The position numbers and the translations under genes were made by a program. Of a DNA stretch of 64,000 bases, positions 41,840-53,122 are shown piece after piece. The stretch is from Neostapfia colusana (lineage: Eukaryota > Streptophyta > Magnoliopsida > Poales > Poaceae), in NCBI GenBank assembly GCA_030760725.1, contig JASWHV010000005.1, positions 26,793,241 through 26,857,240 on the forward strand, read 5' to 3'. Each line of letters begins with the position of its first letter. Position 1 is the stretch's first letter. Below the pieces are notes generated by a model. That model was not told the DNA's origin. It did no database searches and saw only the letters and a program-made list of their open reading frames with translations.

Positions 41840-42595
41840 ATGGTTCGCATGATTCGCACCGCTCGCAAGTCCACAGGAGGGAGAGTTCCCGTAGTTGCCC
41901 TTGCCGAAAGAGAGGAGAGCCGTCCGGTGACGTACCTTTCCTACGGATTGGCAGTAGGAGGCTTGTTGCGCCGTCTTCGACGTATGCTCGAAGCCGCCGG
42001 CAATACGGGCAAGCTAATCATACACTATAGCTCCACCAGGACCATCCGGGAGAAGCGGGAAGAATGGAGTTCAGAAATGAGGATTATCCATGAAAATCAG
42101 CTGCTTAAGATCCACCACTCTCCAGCTTGTCGAGCGACACAGGTCGATGCGGAGAAGGATGTCACCTGGGAGGCCATCACTTGCCAGAGTCACATCTATA
42201 GTCGCCACCTGGACAGGACTGAGTACATGTATGTCCTCCAGCGTGAGAGTGGTACCACGGAGTTCAAGTACCCACCAGTGCAGCAAGGGACTTCCAATGA
42301 GCACATGGACTTGTGCTTGGAGGATGCTGCTATGCTCAGCACTCGACTGCAGGAGTGTCAGCAAGAGCTTCAGGATGTTCGGGACACCCTGAAGAAAACG
42401 GAGGCATTGCTGCGAGCCTGCTTGAGGGCGAGAGAAAGAGGAGATGGGAATGAACTGTGTGTCACCGTGAATGATACATGGACTCCTGACTCCCTAGATC
42501 GCCGGGCGATCAGGCGTCGTCGCACTTCTCCACCAGCAGCTTCCCCACCCAAAGCAGAGTCAGAAGGCAGCCGCAATGACGAGGAAGACCCCTAG
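41840..42595 (+). CDS. ORF0: protein upstream of gag with a histone H3-like N-terminal tail
   Basis: 251 codons starting at ATG 41840, which directly follows a splice-acceptor-like ttttttgttttag tract. The first 22 residues align without gap to the tail of histone H3, including TARKSTGG at residues 7-14; 13 of 22 are the same by my count. The rest does not look like a histone: a basic helix (GLLRRLRRMLEAAGN), a central domain with WEAITCQSHIYSRHLDR, a short coiled coil (about 150-195) and a tail with RRAIRRRRTSPP and an acidic end. The TAG at 42593 is probably premature: the second copy continues with four more codons. Rice RIRE3/RIRE8 are reported to have an extra ORF before gag; whether this is the same family needs checking. 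No function is known to me. Confidence 0.75.
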   Translation: MVRMIRTARKSTGGRVPVVALAEREESRPVTYLSYGLAVGGLLRRLRRMLEAAGNTGKLIIHYSSTRTIREKREEWSSEMRIIHENQLLKIHHSPACRATQVDAEKDVTWEAITCQSHIYSRHLDRTEYMYVLQRESGTTEFKYPPVQQGTSNEHMDLCLEDAAMLSTRLQECQQELQDVRDTLKKTEALLRACLRARERGDGNELCVTVNDTWTPDSLDRRAIRRRRTSPPAASPPKAESEGSRNDEEDP

Positions 42596-42909
42596 GAGCC
42601 AGCTCAGTGAATACGAGTAGTGTAGAGTCCTTCCCTTAGTTTAGCAGGATGTCGAGTAGTTGAGTCGTTATCTTAGTTAATGGTGTGTGTGACGTGAGTT
42701 GCGGAAGCCATGAGCAATTGTCCACAGCCTCGTCTTCAGATTGTTTTGCTTTGGTGTGTGAACCCACATGAAATAATATTGCATTTATTTTGTGTGAGAT
42801 ATGAACCCTCGGAAAAGTATAACAAAGCCTCAACACTTCAAAGTACAAACAAGTGAAAGTAGTAAGATGATACGTAATGCATTAAATTAACATTGGTTGA
42901 TCATGCCGG
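42596..42909 (+). other. Spacer between ORF0 and gag in C
   Basis: No coding frame is supported. It is AT-rich and has several stops. Fifty bases of it, with the gag start codon, are deleted in the second copy. Confidence 0.5.
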
Positions 42910-43911
42910 ATGGCCGGAAGAGGAAAGGGTCGTGCTGCCAACCCCGCCAACAACAACGATGAGGCCTGCAACCCTCATCTTTCTGGAGGCCAAGACAGGG
43001 GTGGACGCCGTGAAGGAGTGGATCCCCTCCACCAAATGCTTGAGAATCAAAATCAGCTCATCCAGAACTTGACTCAAGTGGTGGACAACTTGCATCAAGT
43101 CCCACCTCCACAAGCTGCACCACGCCAACCAAGGTTGTGTGAGTTTCTAGGAACTCAACCTCCAAAGTTTGCAAGTGCTGCTGAACCTCTGGAGGCAGAC
43201 AATTGGCTAAAGACCATTGAGAGCAAGATGAGGATCATACGGTGCCAAGGGTATGAGAGGGTGCTGTTTGCCTCTTATCAATTGCATGGACCTGCTGCTG
43301 ATTGGTGGACCGCCTACGTGGCCGCCCATCATGACCCTGAGAACATCACTTGGGAAGAGTTCAAGCGTAGCTTCCGCAACCATTACATACCAAGGGATGA
43401 ACTCAAAAACAAGAGGAAAGAGTTCTTGGGACTGCAGCAAGGTAACATGACTGTGAGGGAATACCTCACTAAATTTACCCAACTCTCCCGTTATGCCCCA
43501 TGGGACATAGAGACTGATGAGCAGAAACAAGATTGTTTTGTGGAAGGACTTACCGCAGAAATGCAGTGTGCAATGTCCTCAAATGAGTATGAAAGCTTTG
43601 AAAAGATGGTGGACAGAGCGTTTGTGGTAGAAAGGAAGCTGAAGGCCTTGGAAAATGAGAATAAGAGGAAGGCCGGGTGGTCACATCAAGCCTCAGGGAT
43701 CAACACCCGCCCACGTCTGATGCAGCAACCCGCAGGGCAGACGAACCGTGCTGCGGTACCCTACTCAGCACCAAGAGGGTACAACCCGAACTACCGGCCT
43801 CCGGCAGCACCAGCACAGACACAACGTCAGTTTGTACAGCAGCCTCGCCCCGCATATCCACCTCGACCAGCAGTACAAGGACCCCCAAACCCACCCCAAG
43901 ACAGCAAATGA
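42910..43911 (+). CDS. Gag of element C, cut by a stop before the zinc knuckle
   Basis: 333 codons from MAGRGKGRAANPANNN. The capsid region is at about residues 75-260 (FASYQLHGPAADWW, WEEFKRSFRNHYIP, MTVREYLTKFTQLSRY), followed by a Pro/Gln-rich linker. The TGA at 43909-43911 corresponds to GGA in the second copy (at about 53096), so a single change separates Gag from the knuckle and pol, which continue in the same frame. Confidence 0.88.
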   Translation: MAGRGKGRAANPANNNDEACNPHLSGGQDRGGRREGVDPLHQMLENQNQLIQNLTQVVDNLHQVPPPQAAPRQPRLCEFLGTQPPKFASAAEPLEADNWLKTIESKMRIIRCQGYERVLFASYQLHGPAADWWTAYVAAHHDPENITWEEFKRSFRNHYIPRDELKNKRKEFLGLQQGNMTVREYLTKFTQLSRYAPWDIETDEQKQDCFVEGLTAEMQCAMSSNEYESFEKMVDRAFVVERKLKALENENKRKAGWSHQASGINTRPRLMQQPAGQTNRAAVPYSAPRGYNPNYRPPAAPAQTQRQFVQQPRPAYPPRPAVQGPPNPPQDSK

Positions 43912-46212
43912 CAGGCACCTAAGGTTGGGGTGCAATGTTTCAACTGTGGTGAAGTGGGGCACTACGCCCATAAGTGCCCAAAGAAGAAGCCCACGCAGCC
44001 ACAACAGCAGAATGTAATGAGAGGACGGGTGAACCACGTCACCATGGAGGAAGCGCAAGAGGCACCGGACGTGGTAGTTGGTAAGTTTCCTGCCAATTTA
44101 CACCTCGCAACCCTGTTGTTTGATTCTGGTGCTACCCACTCGTTCATTGCCCAAGGGTTTGTTAAGAAGCATGACCTAGCAACAACACAAATGAATCATA
44201 TGCTGGCAGTAAACTCTCTAGGTGGAGAAATAAGGACAAGACATGTGTGTCCCAAGGTGGATCTAGACATTAATGGGGTAGTATTTACTGCTAACCTCAT
44301 AGTGATAAATTCACAAGGGATAGATATTATTTTGGTTATGGATTGGTTGACCAAACATAAGGGAATCATCCATTGTTCGACTAGAACGGTGGAACTAACT
44401 CACCCTAGTGGCACAAGAGTAAAGTTCATAACAATACAAGAGCCTAGGAGGGACATTAAATTAAATCAAGTAGAGGTGAAAGTGGAGGAGATCAGGACCA
44501 TCAGGGAATATCCAGATGTTTTTCCGGAGGAGTTTCCAGGAATGCCTCCTGATCGTGAAGTGGAATTCGCAATTGAGCTAGTGCCTGGAACAGCCCCGAT
44601 ATACAAGAGACCTTATCGGATGGACTCCAAGCAGCTGGGAGAACTCAAGGATCATTTGAGAGAACTGTCGGAGAAGGGGTATATTCGTCCTAGTTCCTCA
44701 CCTTGGGGAGCTCCGGTCATATTTGTGCCCAAGAAGGACGGAACCCAAAGTTTATGCGTGGATTACCGTGCCTTGAATGAGGTAACCATCAAGAACAAGT
44801 ACCCATTACCCCGTATTGAAGACTTGTTTGATCAGTTGAGGGGAGCTTGTGTGTTCTCGAAAATTGATCTCAGGTCGGGATACCACCAACTCAAGATAAG
44901 TCAATCTGATATTCCCAAGACAGCTTTCGTATCTCGGTATGGACTGTATGAATACACTGTCATGCCTTTCGGGCAAACGAATGCCCCGGCATACTTCATG
45001 TATCTCATGAACAAGGTATTCATGGAATACCTGGACAAATTTGTGGTGGTTTTCATAGATGACATTCTCGTTTTCTCCAAAGATGAAGAAGAACATGAGA
45101 AACATCTAAGGTTGGTGTTGCATAGGCTGAGAGAACACCAACTATATGCCAAGTTGAGCAAGTGTGAGTTTTGGCTGAAGAGAGTTCCCTTCTTAGAACA
45201 TATCATCTTGGAGGGAGGAATCTCCGTAGATCCCGCCAAAATCGAGGATATACAGAAGTGGAAGACCCCTGAAAATGTCGGGGAAGTTCGAAGCTTCTTG
45301 GGATTGGCTGGATATTATCGACGGTTTATTGAGGGATTCTCTAAGATCTCGAGACCCCTCACTAAACTGTTGGAGAAGGGAATCACATTCACATGGACGC
45401 CACAGTGCGAGACGAGTTTTCAGGAGTTAAAGGAAAGATTGACAACAGCCCCAGTGCTGGTAATGCCAGATATGCAAAAGAACTTTATGGTGTACTGCGA
45501 TGCCTCTGGAAACGGGTTGGGATGTGTTCTCATGCAAGAAGGGCATGTCGTGGCTTATGCATCTCGGCAGCTCCGGAAGCATGAGAAGAACTATCCTACA
45601 CATGACCTAAAACTAGCCGCAGTGGTACACGCGTTGAAAATTTGGCGACACTATTTGATGGGGAAGAGGATAGAGATATATACAGATCATAAGAGTTTGA
45701 AGTACATTTTCACACAGCCAGATCTTAACCTCAGACAAAGGAGATGGTTAGAGCTAATCAATGACTTTGATGTGGGCATCAACTATCATCCTGGGAAAGC
45801 AAACGTCGTGGCCGATGCTCTAAGTCGGAAAGTGCAGGTCAATAAGTTGAGCTTGAAGGACATGCCTGCAGAATTGAAGGACGAGGTTATAAGGCTCAAT
45901 CTATGCCTGGTAAATAGTGGTGAAGCCATCGCCATGGAAGTGGACTCCACACTCGAGCGAGACATACGCGAGGGTCAAAAGAATGACGAGAAGATACAAG
46001 AGATCAGACAACTCATCAAGGAAAATAAAGCCCCTGGTTTCAGAGAGGATGAACAAGGTACGGTGTGGCACGGGAATAGGATCTGTGTGCCTGAAGTAAA
46101 GGAGATCCGTGAATTGATTTTGAAGGAGGCTCACGATTCCGACTATTCCATTCATCCTGGGAGTACAAGATGTACCAGGACCTTAAGAGCAGGTATTGGT
46201 GGTATGGCATGA
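43912..46212 (+). pseudogene. Zinc knuckle-protease-RT-RNase H of element C
   Basis: Same frame as Gag. CCHC knuckle CFNCGEVGHYAHKC, protease LLFDSGATHSF, reverse transcriptase VDYRALNEVTIKNKYPLPRI and intact FIDD box. RNase H keeps YCDAS but the catalytic Glu of HDLELAAVV is Lys (45610-45612). A one-base deletion near 46168, in the integrase zinc finger, ends the frame (YSIHPGSTRC, then wrong frame). Confidence 0.85.
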
Positions 46213-47378
46213 AGCGAGATGTCGCGGAACATGTTGCCCTATGTGACACATGTCAGTTGGTGAAAGCAGAACATCAACGACCCGCGGGATTATTGTAACC
46301 ACTCAAAGTGCCTGAATGGAAATGGGAAGAAATCGGTATGGATTTCATAGTGGGATTGTCTAGGACCCAATCAGGATATGATTCAATATGGGTCATCATC
46401 GACAGGCTAATCAAGGTAGCTCACTTCATCCCCGTGAAGGAAAGCTACAGCGGATCCAAATCGGCGGAGTTGTACATGTCAAGGATCGTGTGTTATCATG
46501 GGGTGCCAAAGAAGATAGTGTCGAATCGAGGGACACAGTTCACCTCGAGGTTCTGGCAGAAGTTGCATGAAACCATGGGAACCCATCTGAACTTTAGTTC
46601 TGCCTATCATCCCCAAACTGATGGGCAGACGAAAAGAACTAATCAGATTCTTGAGGATATGCTGAGGGCATGTGCACTCAAAAACAATCGGAGTTGGGAC
46701 AAGAGCTTACCGTATGCGGAATTCTCCTATAACAACAGCTACCAGGCCAGTATGAAGATGTCACCGTTCGAAGCTTTGTATGGGAGGAAGTGAAGAACTC
46801 CCCTATTTTGGAACCAAACAGGGGAAAGTAAAGTGTTTGGTCCCGAAGTACTACAAGAAGCCGAGGCGAAGGTGAGAGAAATTCGCAACAACTTGAGGAT
46901 AGCATAGACACGCCAAAAGAGCTATACCGATGTACGAAGAAGAGAGCTCGTTTTCAACGTGGGAGACTATGTCTATCTCAAGGTGTCCCCTATCCGAGGA
47001 CTTCGTCGATTCAAGGTAAAAGGGAAGTTGTCACCTCGATACATCAAACCCTTTCAAGTTCTAGAGAGGAAAGGGGAAGTGGCGTATCAACTAGAATTAC
47101 CGGCTCTCCTATTGGATGTGAACGATGTATTCCATGTGTCACAACTCAAGAAATGTCTGAGAACGCCTGAAGAGGTGTTACCCATGAATGAAGTGGAATT
47201 AGCTGAGGATTTGTCTTATGCCGAGCAACCATCCAAGATTTTGGAGACAATGGAACGCCTCACCAGAAATAAAAGAATCCGGATGTGCAAAGTGCAGTGG
47301 AAGCATCACTCAGAAGAGGAAGCCACCTGGGAGCGAGAAGATGAGCTTAAGGCACAAATTCCGGAATTGTTTTCTTAG
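46170..47378 (+). pseudogene. Integrase-chromodomain of element C with three stops
   Basis: Reading in the shifted frame gives CDTC, then stops at TAA 46296-46298, TGA 46791-46793 and TAG 46905-46907. Of the catalytic triad, the first Asp (MDFIVGL) remains, the second is Asn (VSNRGTQF, 46524-46526) and the Glu is Lys (QTKRTNQ, 46632-46634). The C-terminal chromodomain (HVSQLKKCLRTPEE, RLTRNKRIRMCKVQW, TWEREDELK) is open to the stop at 47376. This copy cannot integrate. Confidence 0.85.
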
Positions 47379-47405
47379 AACCACCAATCTCGAGGACGAT
47401 ATTTC

Positions 47406-47422
47406 TTTTAAGGGGGTAGAGC
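47406..47422 (+). other. Polypurine tract of element C
   Basis: The run aagggggtagagc directly before the second LTR. Confidence 0.8.
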
Positions 47423-50400
47423 TGTAACACCCCAAAATCCTGTTAAGAGGGGAATTTAAAAATTTTTGGACGTGTTGCATGTGTAGCAAAAATTCAAATT
47501 CAAACTGGAATTCAATTTAAACTCAAAACAGAAAAGAAATAGAAAAAGAAAAAGGAAAACAGAAAAGAACCGGCCAGTGGGCCGAAACCCACCAGCCGGC
47601 CCACCGATCCCGCGACAGCCCGCAGCCGCGCGCCCCCCCTTCTTCCCACTGACATGTGGGGCCCGCCAACCTTTCTTCCTCCTCGCGCCCGCGCCCGCGC
47701 TCGGCCGGACTCTCTCACCCGAATCAAAACCGACCGGAAAATCTCGCGTATCCCAGCCGACTTCCGGACCCGAAGACTCCAGCTCGATCTAAACCAACCC
47801 GCCGCCCTTCCCCCGTCTATAAAAACCCCGGCATCGTCCCGTTTTTCCCCACGATCCGCCGATTTTCTCTCCGGCGAGAACCCGAGCCCCTCCGGTGAAT
47901 TATGCTCGATCTATGCTCGGGAATTCTGATCTAACTCACTGGTCTTGATCCACCGCCTCCGGGGAACCTCGCAAGTGCAGAAAACGCGGTGGTTTGCGGT
48001 TCAAACACAGCGCCGACAAGCCTCACCATGAATTCACCTCGGACCTCGTCGCCGACCGCCTTCCAGGACCTCCGAGCTCAAGAAAACCCCTGAGGTGAGA
48101 TCCCCGACCTCCCCTCTGCCGATCTATGCCATAAAATCACAGTTCTAGGAAGAATTTACGAAGATCCGAAACTCTCTGGCGAGATCGCCGCCTCCCGCCG
48201 TCGTGCGCCGCCTGGCAGCGCCGCCCGCGCTCGATCAGAGCGACGTGTCCGCTTGTGCGCCGTTTATTTTAAATCGCACGGTAGAGTTTAAATCCCCACG
48301 TACCGGTTCGATGTTATAATCTCAGCCGTCTGTTTTAAATCGGACGGTCCACGTCAGCCCCGCGTTATAAAGACTGGAATTCTTACGCGCTACCCCCTGG
48401 GGTTCTCGGAAAATAAGAGCTAGCCCCGGAAACTTCTGATCTAGCCCCTGGAACTTCAGAAAATCATGTAAATTCATTTAAAAATCAGTTTTAGCCCCTG
48501 GACTTAATAAAAATTAGGAAAAACCCCTCTGTTATGTGTAGCTAGACCCCTGAAAATTCTTAAAATAATATTATAGACCCTGTAGTGGGGTGAGTTTACC
48601 TTTTTAACCCTATTTGATATTAAATTTAGGAAATTGAATATGTGGTTAGTATTTAAAATTTTAAAGGAGGGACAAACATATTGTCAAATTCAAATTAAAA
48701 ACTTTCCCAATACTTAGAAAACCTTGGAGTGAGATAAAAATAGATTTTTGGCTGAAATGAATCTGTTTAATTGATTATTCACATTTATTAGTTAGAGGGA
48801 CACATTTTTAAGTAGAGAATAATTCTGAAAATTAGAAAAATAAATGTAAAATAGTTTACATCAGAGGAAAAGATCAAAAATATATTATTAACTATTTTGT
48901 ATCAGAACCTATTCTGTTTAGATGATGTGTCTTACTATTTTCATAATAAAGTACACATTTAGGCATAGGAAGTAAATTTGAAAATATAGCAAGCTAGGTA
49001 TAAATAATTATAAAATGATAAATGAAGATTCCAAAATCCAAAGAATTCAGTTTAGGGTTGGTAGAAGTTCTGAAGACACATATGGAGTAGGAAAATACCT
49101 TTCATGCATACTTGGTAGCTGAAAGGTGTAGTAATTGAATATAAGGAATTTATTTAAATTGGAAACTCATATATATAGTATGCAAGTATAAATATGAATA
49201 CAAAAGTAGGAATCATATACACATGATTAAAAGTGCATGTAAGCCAAAGATTAACACACATAGAGTAACCACAACACATAGAATTTGTGAATGACTTTTA
49301 TACATGTGAATGTGTGGTTTGTATGAGGTGGAAGTGTGAATTATGTCTTATGGATTGTTGCTTTTCTTTTGCTATGTGTGATGGTATGATGTAGAACCTG
49401 CTCCAGAGCAAGTTCTTCCTTTCCAAGATCAGGACTACCCATTCCAAGAGCAGCAGGAAGGAGGCAAGTGTCCTTGACCACTTTGTTCCTATACTAGGAT
49501 GTGTAGATAGAATTATTTGCATTGTCAAATTAAATATGAAACCCATGCTAGGAAGTTTCCCTAGAATTGCATTATCATGTTTCCTTGTAGCTTGGGTTGG
49601 GATTTATTTTATTATGTCATTTATTTACATGCTTATGCTTAGCCATGCTTAGAATGGGTTATTTGGGATATGAGATCATCAGTTTATTTACCATACTCTT
49701 GAATGAGATGTTATGAGTTATGTAGAGGTAGGGATCAAGGCAAGTTGGATGATTTGGTTGGTGCTGGGTGCACGAGACTCGGGTTTGTGCTTAGTACTTG
49801 CCTGGATCCTAAGGACCGGTTCATGGAGCATGTAACCTGGCTTTACCGTGCCAACCACTTGCTGAGATGGGGCAGCTTGGCCAATTAATTAGGTGTATCC
49901 CCGGCGTAGTATGGGTGTGTTGGATGGTGCGGGGAATAGGTGTCAGCTGGACTACCATATGAACCGCAAGGCTCAAGAGGGGGCCACTGCAGTGGGGTTG
50001 GAGCCTCTTGTATGCTGTTAGGGGTGAAACCTCAGTGGGCCCATGCTCGTCGGGAATCCCTTTGTAAAGGCTTCGTAGTGATCTCCTGGCTACACACCTG
50101 AGAAGTGTGAATGTGGTTCGTAGCCACTAGCATAATGGAGGTTCTTTTAGTCCACCCAGCAAAGGGGGATGAAATCACTACATGTGGGTACAGTGGTGCA
50201 AACTCTGCAGAGTCAAAACTGTCATGACAGCCGTGCTCACGGTCAAGAGCGGCTTGGACTTATTCATGATTAGAGGATTGATGGTTTTGGAAGTTGTGGA
50301 TGTTAAGCGGGAGCTTAACATTGGAAATGATATTATGGTTATTTGATTATGATGATGGGATGGGAGATTGGGACCAATTCACCTGTGTAGTAATGTAGGT

Positions 50401-50863
50401 GCCTAATAAGCTAAGGCGATAGGTATTAATTGCGTAGTGCTTTAACCATGAGTTCAACCTCCCCTTGTTCTAGCCATGCATGACATAACTTTCCCACACT
50501 TGTTGAGTACCATCGGTACTCAACCTTGCATATTTGTTGGTTTATATTGCTGCACAGGTCAAGATAATGAGGTGGTGTATAATGACCAAGACTTTGGACC
50601 CGAAGAAGGTTTCTAGGTTCATGGAGACCCCCGGGCAACGCCTGTGACAGAGCCCTCAAGAATAATATTCCGCTGCTAGTTTATTTATTTGAGACGAACT
50701 TATTATTGTCCATCGAGACATTTGCTATGTAAGACTTATTTATATTCGACACCTGGCTTGTAATAAATGATGCTTCACTATTTGTCATCACATGTATGAG
50801 AAAATGATCCTGGCATACATGTGATATTCACTCGGTTATTCTTCGGAGAAACTGGGTGTGACA
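47423..50863 (+). repeat. Second LTR of element C, uninterrupted, with mini-gene copy
   Basis: 3,441 bp, TGTAACACCC to GGTGTGACA. Mini-gene copy: exon 1 48028-48094 with intact ATG but a TGA as its last full codon (48091-48093; CGA in the first LTR), exon 2 49395-49463, exon 3 50558-50616. All splice sites are as in the first LTR. Between 48400 and 49350 it is AT-rich with nothing recognisable. Confidence 0.92.
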
Positions 50864-51081
50864 GAAGTGGTATCAGAGCCAAGGTTGCCCGTAGGAACGT
50901 GGACCTAGGTAGAAATGGACGTATTTAAGGGCCCTATTTTCTTAAAAACTATTTTACAAGGTGTGTGTTGAAAAGTGTTATTTAATGGAGGCACTTTCTT
51001 CATCTTACCTCAATTTTCATTCAAAATAGGATTTTTGTTTTAAAGTTTATCTAACCTAAGTTTAAATGCTTTTTGTTTTAG
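50864..51081 (+). other. Second primer site and leader of the C chimera
   Basis: TGGTATCAGAGCC at about 50868 and a leader ending ttttgttttag before the ORF0 ATG, as in the first copy. Confidence 0.7.
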
Positions 51082-51851
51082 ATGGTTCACATGATTCGCA
51101 CCGCTCGCAAGTCCACGGGAGGGAGAGTTCCCGTAGTTGCCCTTGCCGAAAGAGAGGAGAGCCGTCCGGTGACGTACCTTTCCTACGGATTGGCAGTAGG
51201 AGGCTTGTTGCGCCGTCTTCGACGTATGCTCGAAGCCGCCGGAAATACGGGCAATCTAATCATACACTATAGCTCCACCAGGACCATCCGGGAGAAGCGG
51301 GAAGAATGGAGTTCAGAAATGAGGATTATCCATGAAAATCAGCTGCTTAAGATCCACCGCTCTCCAGCTTGTCGAGCGACACAGGTCGATGCGGAGAAGG
51401 ATGTCACCTGGGAGGCCATCACCTGCCAGAGTCACATCTATAGTCGCCACCTGGACAGGACTGAGTACATGTATGTCCTCCAGCGTGAGAGTGGTACCAC
51501 GGAGTTCAAGTACCCACCAGTGCAGCAAGGGACTTCCCATGAGCACATGGACTTGTGCTTGGAGGATGCTGCTCTGCTCAGCACTCGACTGCAGGAGTGT
51601 CAGCAAGAGCTTCAGGATGTTCAGGACACCCGAAGGAAACGGAGGCATTGCTGCGAGCCTGCTTGAGGGCGAGAGAAAGAGGAGATGGGAATGAACTGTG
51701 TGTCACCGTGAATGATACATGGACTCCTGACTCCCCAGATCACCGGGCGATCAGGCGTCGTCGCACTTCTCCACCAGCAGCTTCCCCACCCAAAGCAGAG
51801 TCAGAAGGCAGCCGCAATAATGAGGAAGACCCCGAGGAGCCAGCTCAGTGA
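51082..51851 (+). pseudogene. ORF0, second copy (frameshifted near 51635)
   Basis: Starts MVHMIRTARKSTGGRVP, so the histone H3-like block is kept. A small indel near 51635 shifts the frame after QDVQDT. The C-terminal part (TEALLRACLRARERG to EEDPEEPAQ and TGA) continues in another frame and shows the probable native end of the protein. Confidence 0.75.
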
Positions 51852-52099
51852 ATACGAGTAGTGTAGAGTCCTTCCCGTAGTTTAGCAGGATGTCGAGTAG
51901 TTGAGTCGTTATCTTAGTTAATGGTGTGTGTGACGTGAGTTGTGGAAGCCATGAGCAATTGTCCACAGCCTCGTCTTCAGATTGTTTTGCTTTGGTGTGT
52001 GAACCCACATGAAATAATATTGCATTTATTTTGTGTGAGATATGAACCCTCAGAAAAGTATAACAAAGCCTCAACACTTCAAAGTACAAACAAGTGAAA

Positions 52100-53122
52100 G
52101 TAGTAAGAGGAAAGGGTCGTGGTGCCAACCCCGCCAACAACAACGATGAGGCCTGCAACCCTCATCTTTCCGGAGGCCAAGACAGGGGTGGACGCCGTGA
52201 AGGAGTGGATCCCCTCCACCAAATGCTTGAGAATCAAAATCAGCTCATCCAGAACTTGACTCAAGTGGTGGCCAACTTGCATCAAGTCCCACCTCCACAA
52301 GCTGCACCACGCCAACCAAGGTTGAGTGAGTTTCTAGGAACTCAACCTCCAAAGTTTGCAAGTGCTGCTGAACCTCTGGAGGCAGACGATTGGCTAAAGA
52401 CCATTGAGAGCAAGATGAGGATCATACAGTGCCAAGGGTATGAGAAGGTGCTGTTTGCCTCTCATCAATTGCATGGACCTGCTGCTGATTGGTGGACCGC
52501 CTACGTGGCCGGCCATCATGACCCTGAGAACATCACTTGGGAAGAGTTCAAGCGTAGCTTCCGCAACCATTACATACCAAGGGATGAACTCAAAAACAAG
52601 AGGAAAGAGTTCTTGGGACTGCAGCAAGGTAACATGACTGTGAGGGAATACCTCAGTAAATTTACCCAACTCTCCTTTTAAGCCCCATGGGACATAGAGA
52701 CTGATGAGCAGAAACAAGATTGTTTCGTGGAAGGACTTACCGCAGAAATGCAGTGTGCAATGTCCTCAAATGAGTATGAAAGCTTCCAAAAGATGGTGGA
52801 CAGAGCGTTTGTGGTAGAAAGGAAGCTGAAGGCCTTGGAAAATGAGAATAAGAGGAAGGCCGGGTGGTCACATCAAGCCTCAGGGAGCAACACCGGCCCA
52901 CGTCTGATGCAGCAACCCGCAGGGCAGACGAACCGTGCTGCGGTACCCTACTCAGAACCAAGAGGGTACAACCCGAACTACAGGCCTCCGGCAGCACCAG
53001 CACAGCCACAACGTCAGTTCGTACAGCAGCCTCGCCCCGCATATCCACCTCGACCAGCAGTACAAGGACCCCCAAACCCACCCCAAGACAGCAAAGGACA
53101 GGCACCTAAGGTTGGGGTGCAA
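52100..53122 (+). pseudogene. Gag of the second C copy, start deleted and cut at the junction with S
   Basis: A 50-bp deletion removed the gag ATG (compare 42876-42925). The frame is otherwise as in the first copy (GRGANPANNNDEACNP, FASHQLHGPAADWW) with a TAA at 52679-52681. It has GGA instead of the premature TGA before the knuckle. It stops at gttggggtgcaa (53122), where the sequence changes to Tat gag. Confidence 0.8.

Larger units (their letters stand above)
30102..53122 (+). mobile_element. Element C: chromovirus chimera LTR-internal-LTR-internal, interrupted by D
   Basis: The first LTR (30102-30422 plus 38505-41621, about 3,438 bp) is split by D. A full internal region (41622-47422) and a second LTR (47423-50863, 3,441 bp) follow. 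Instead of ending there, a second primer site and internal region run on to 53122 and stop inside gag. Two related elements have thus been fused at a shared LTR, and the far end, including any third LTR, has been lost together with about 265 bp of S. No target duplication can be checked on the right; the left flank is cttac. Confidence 0.85.
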
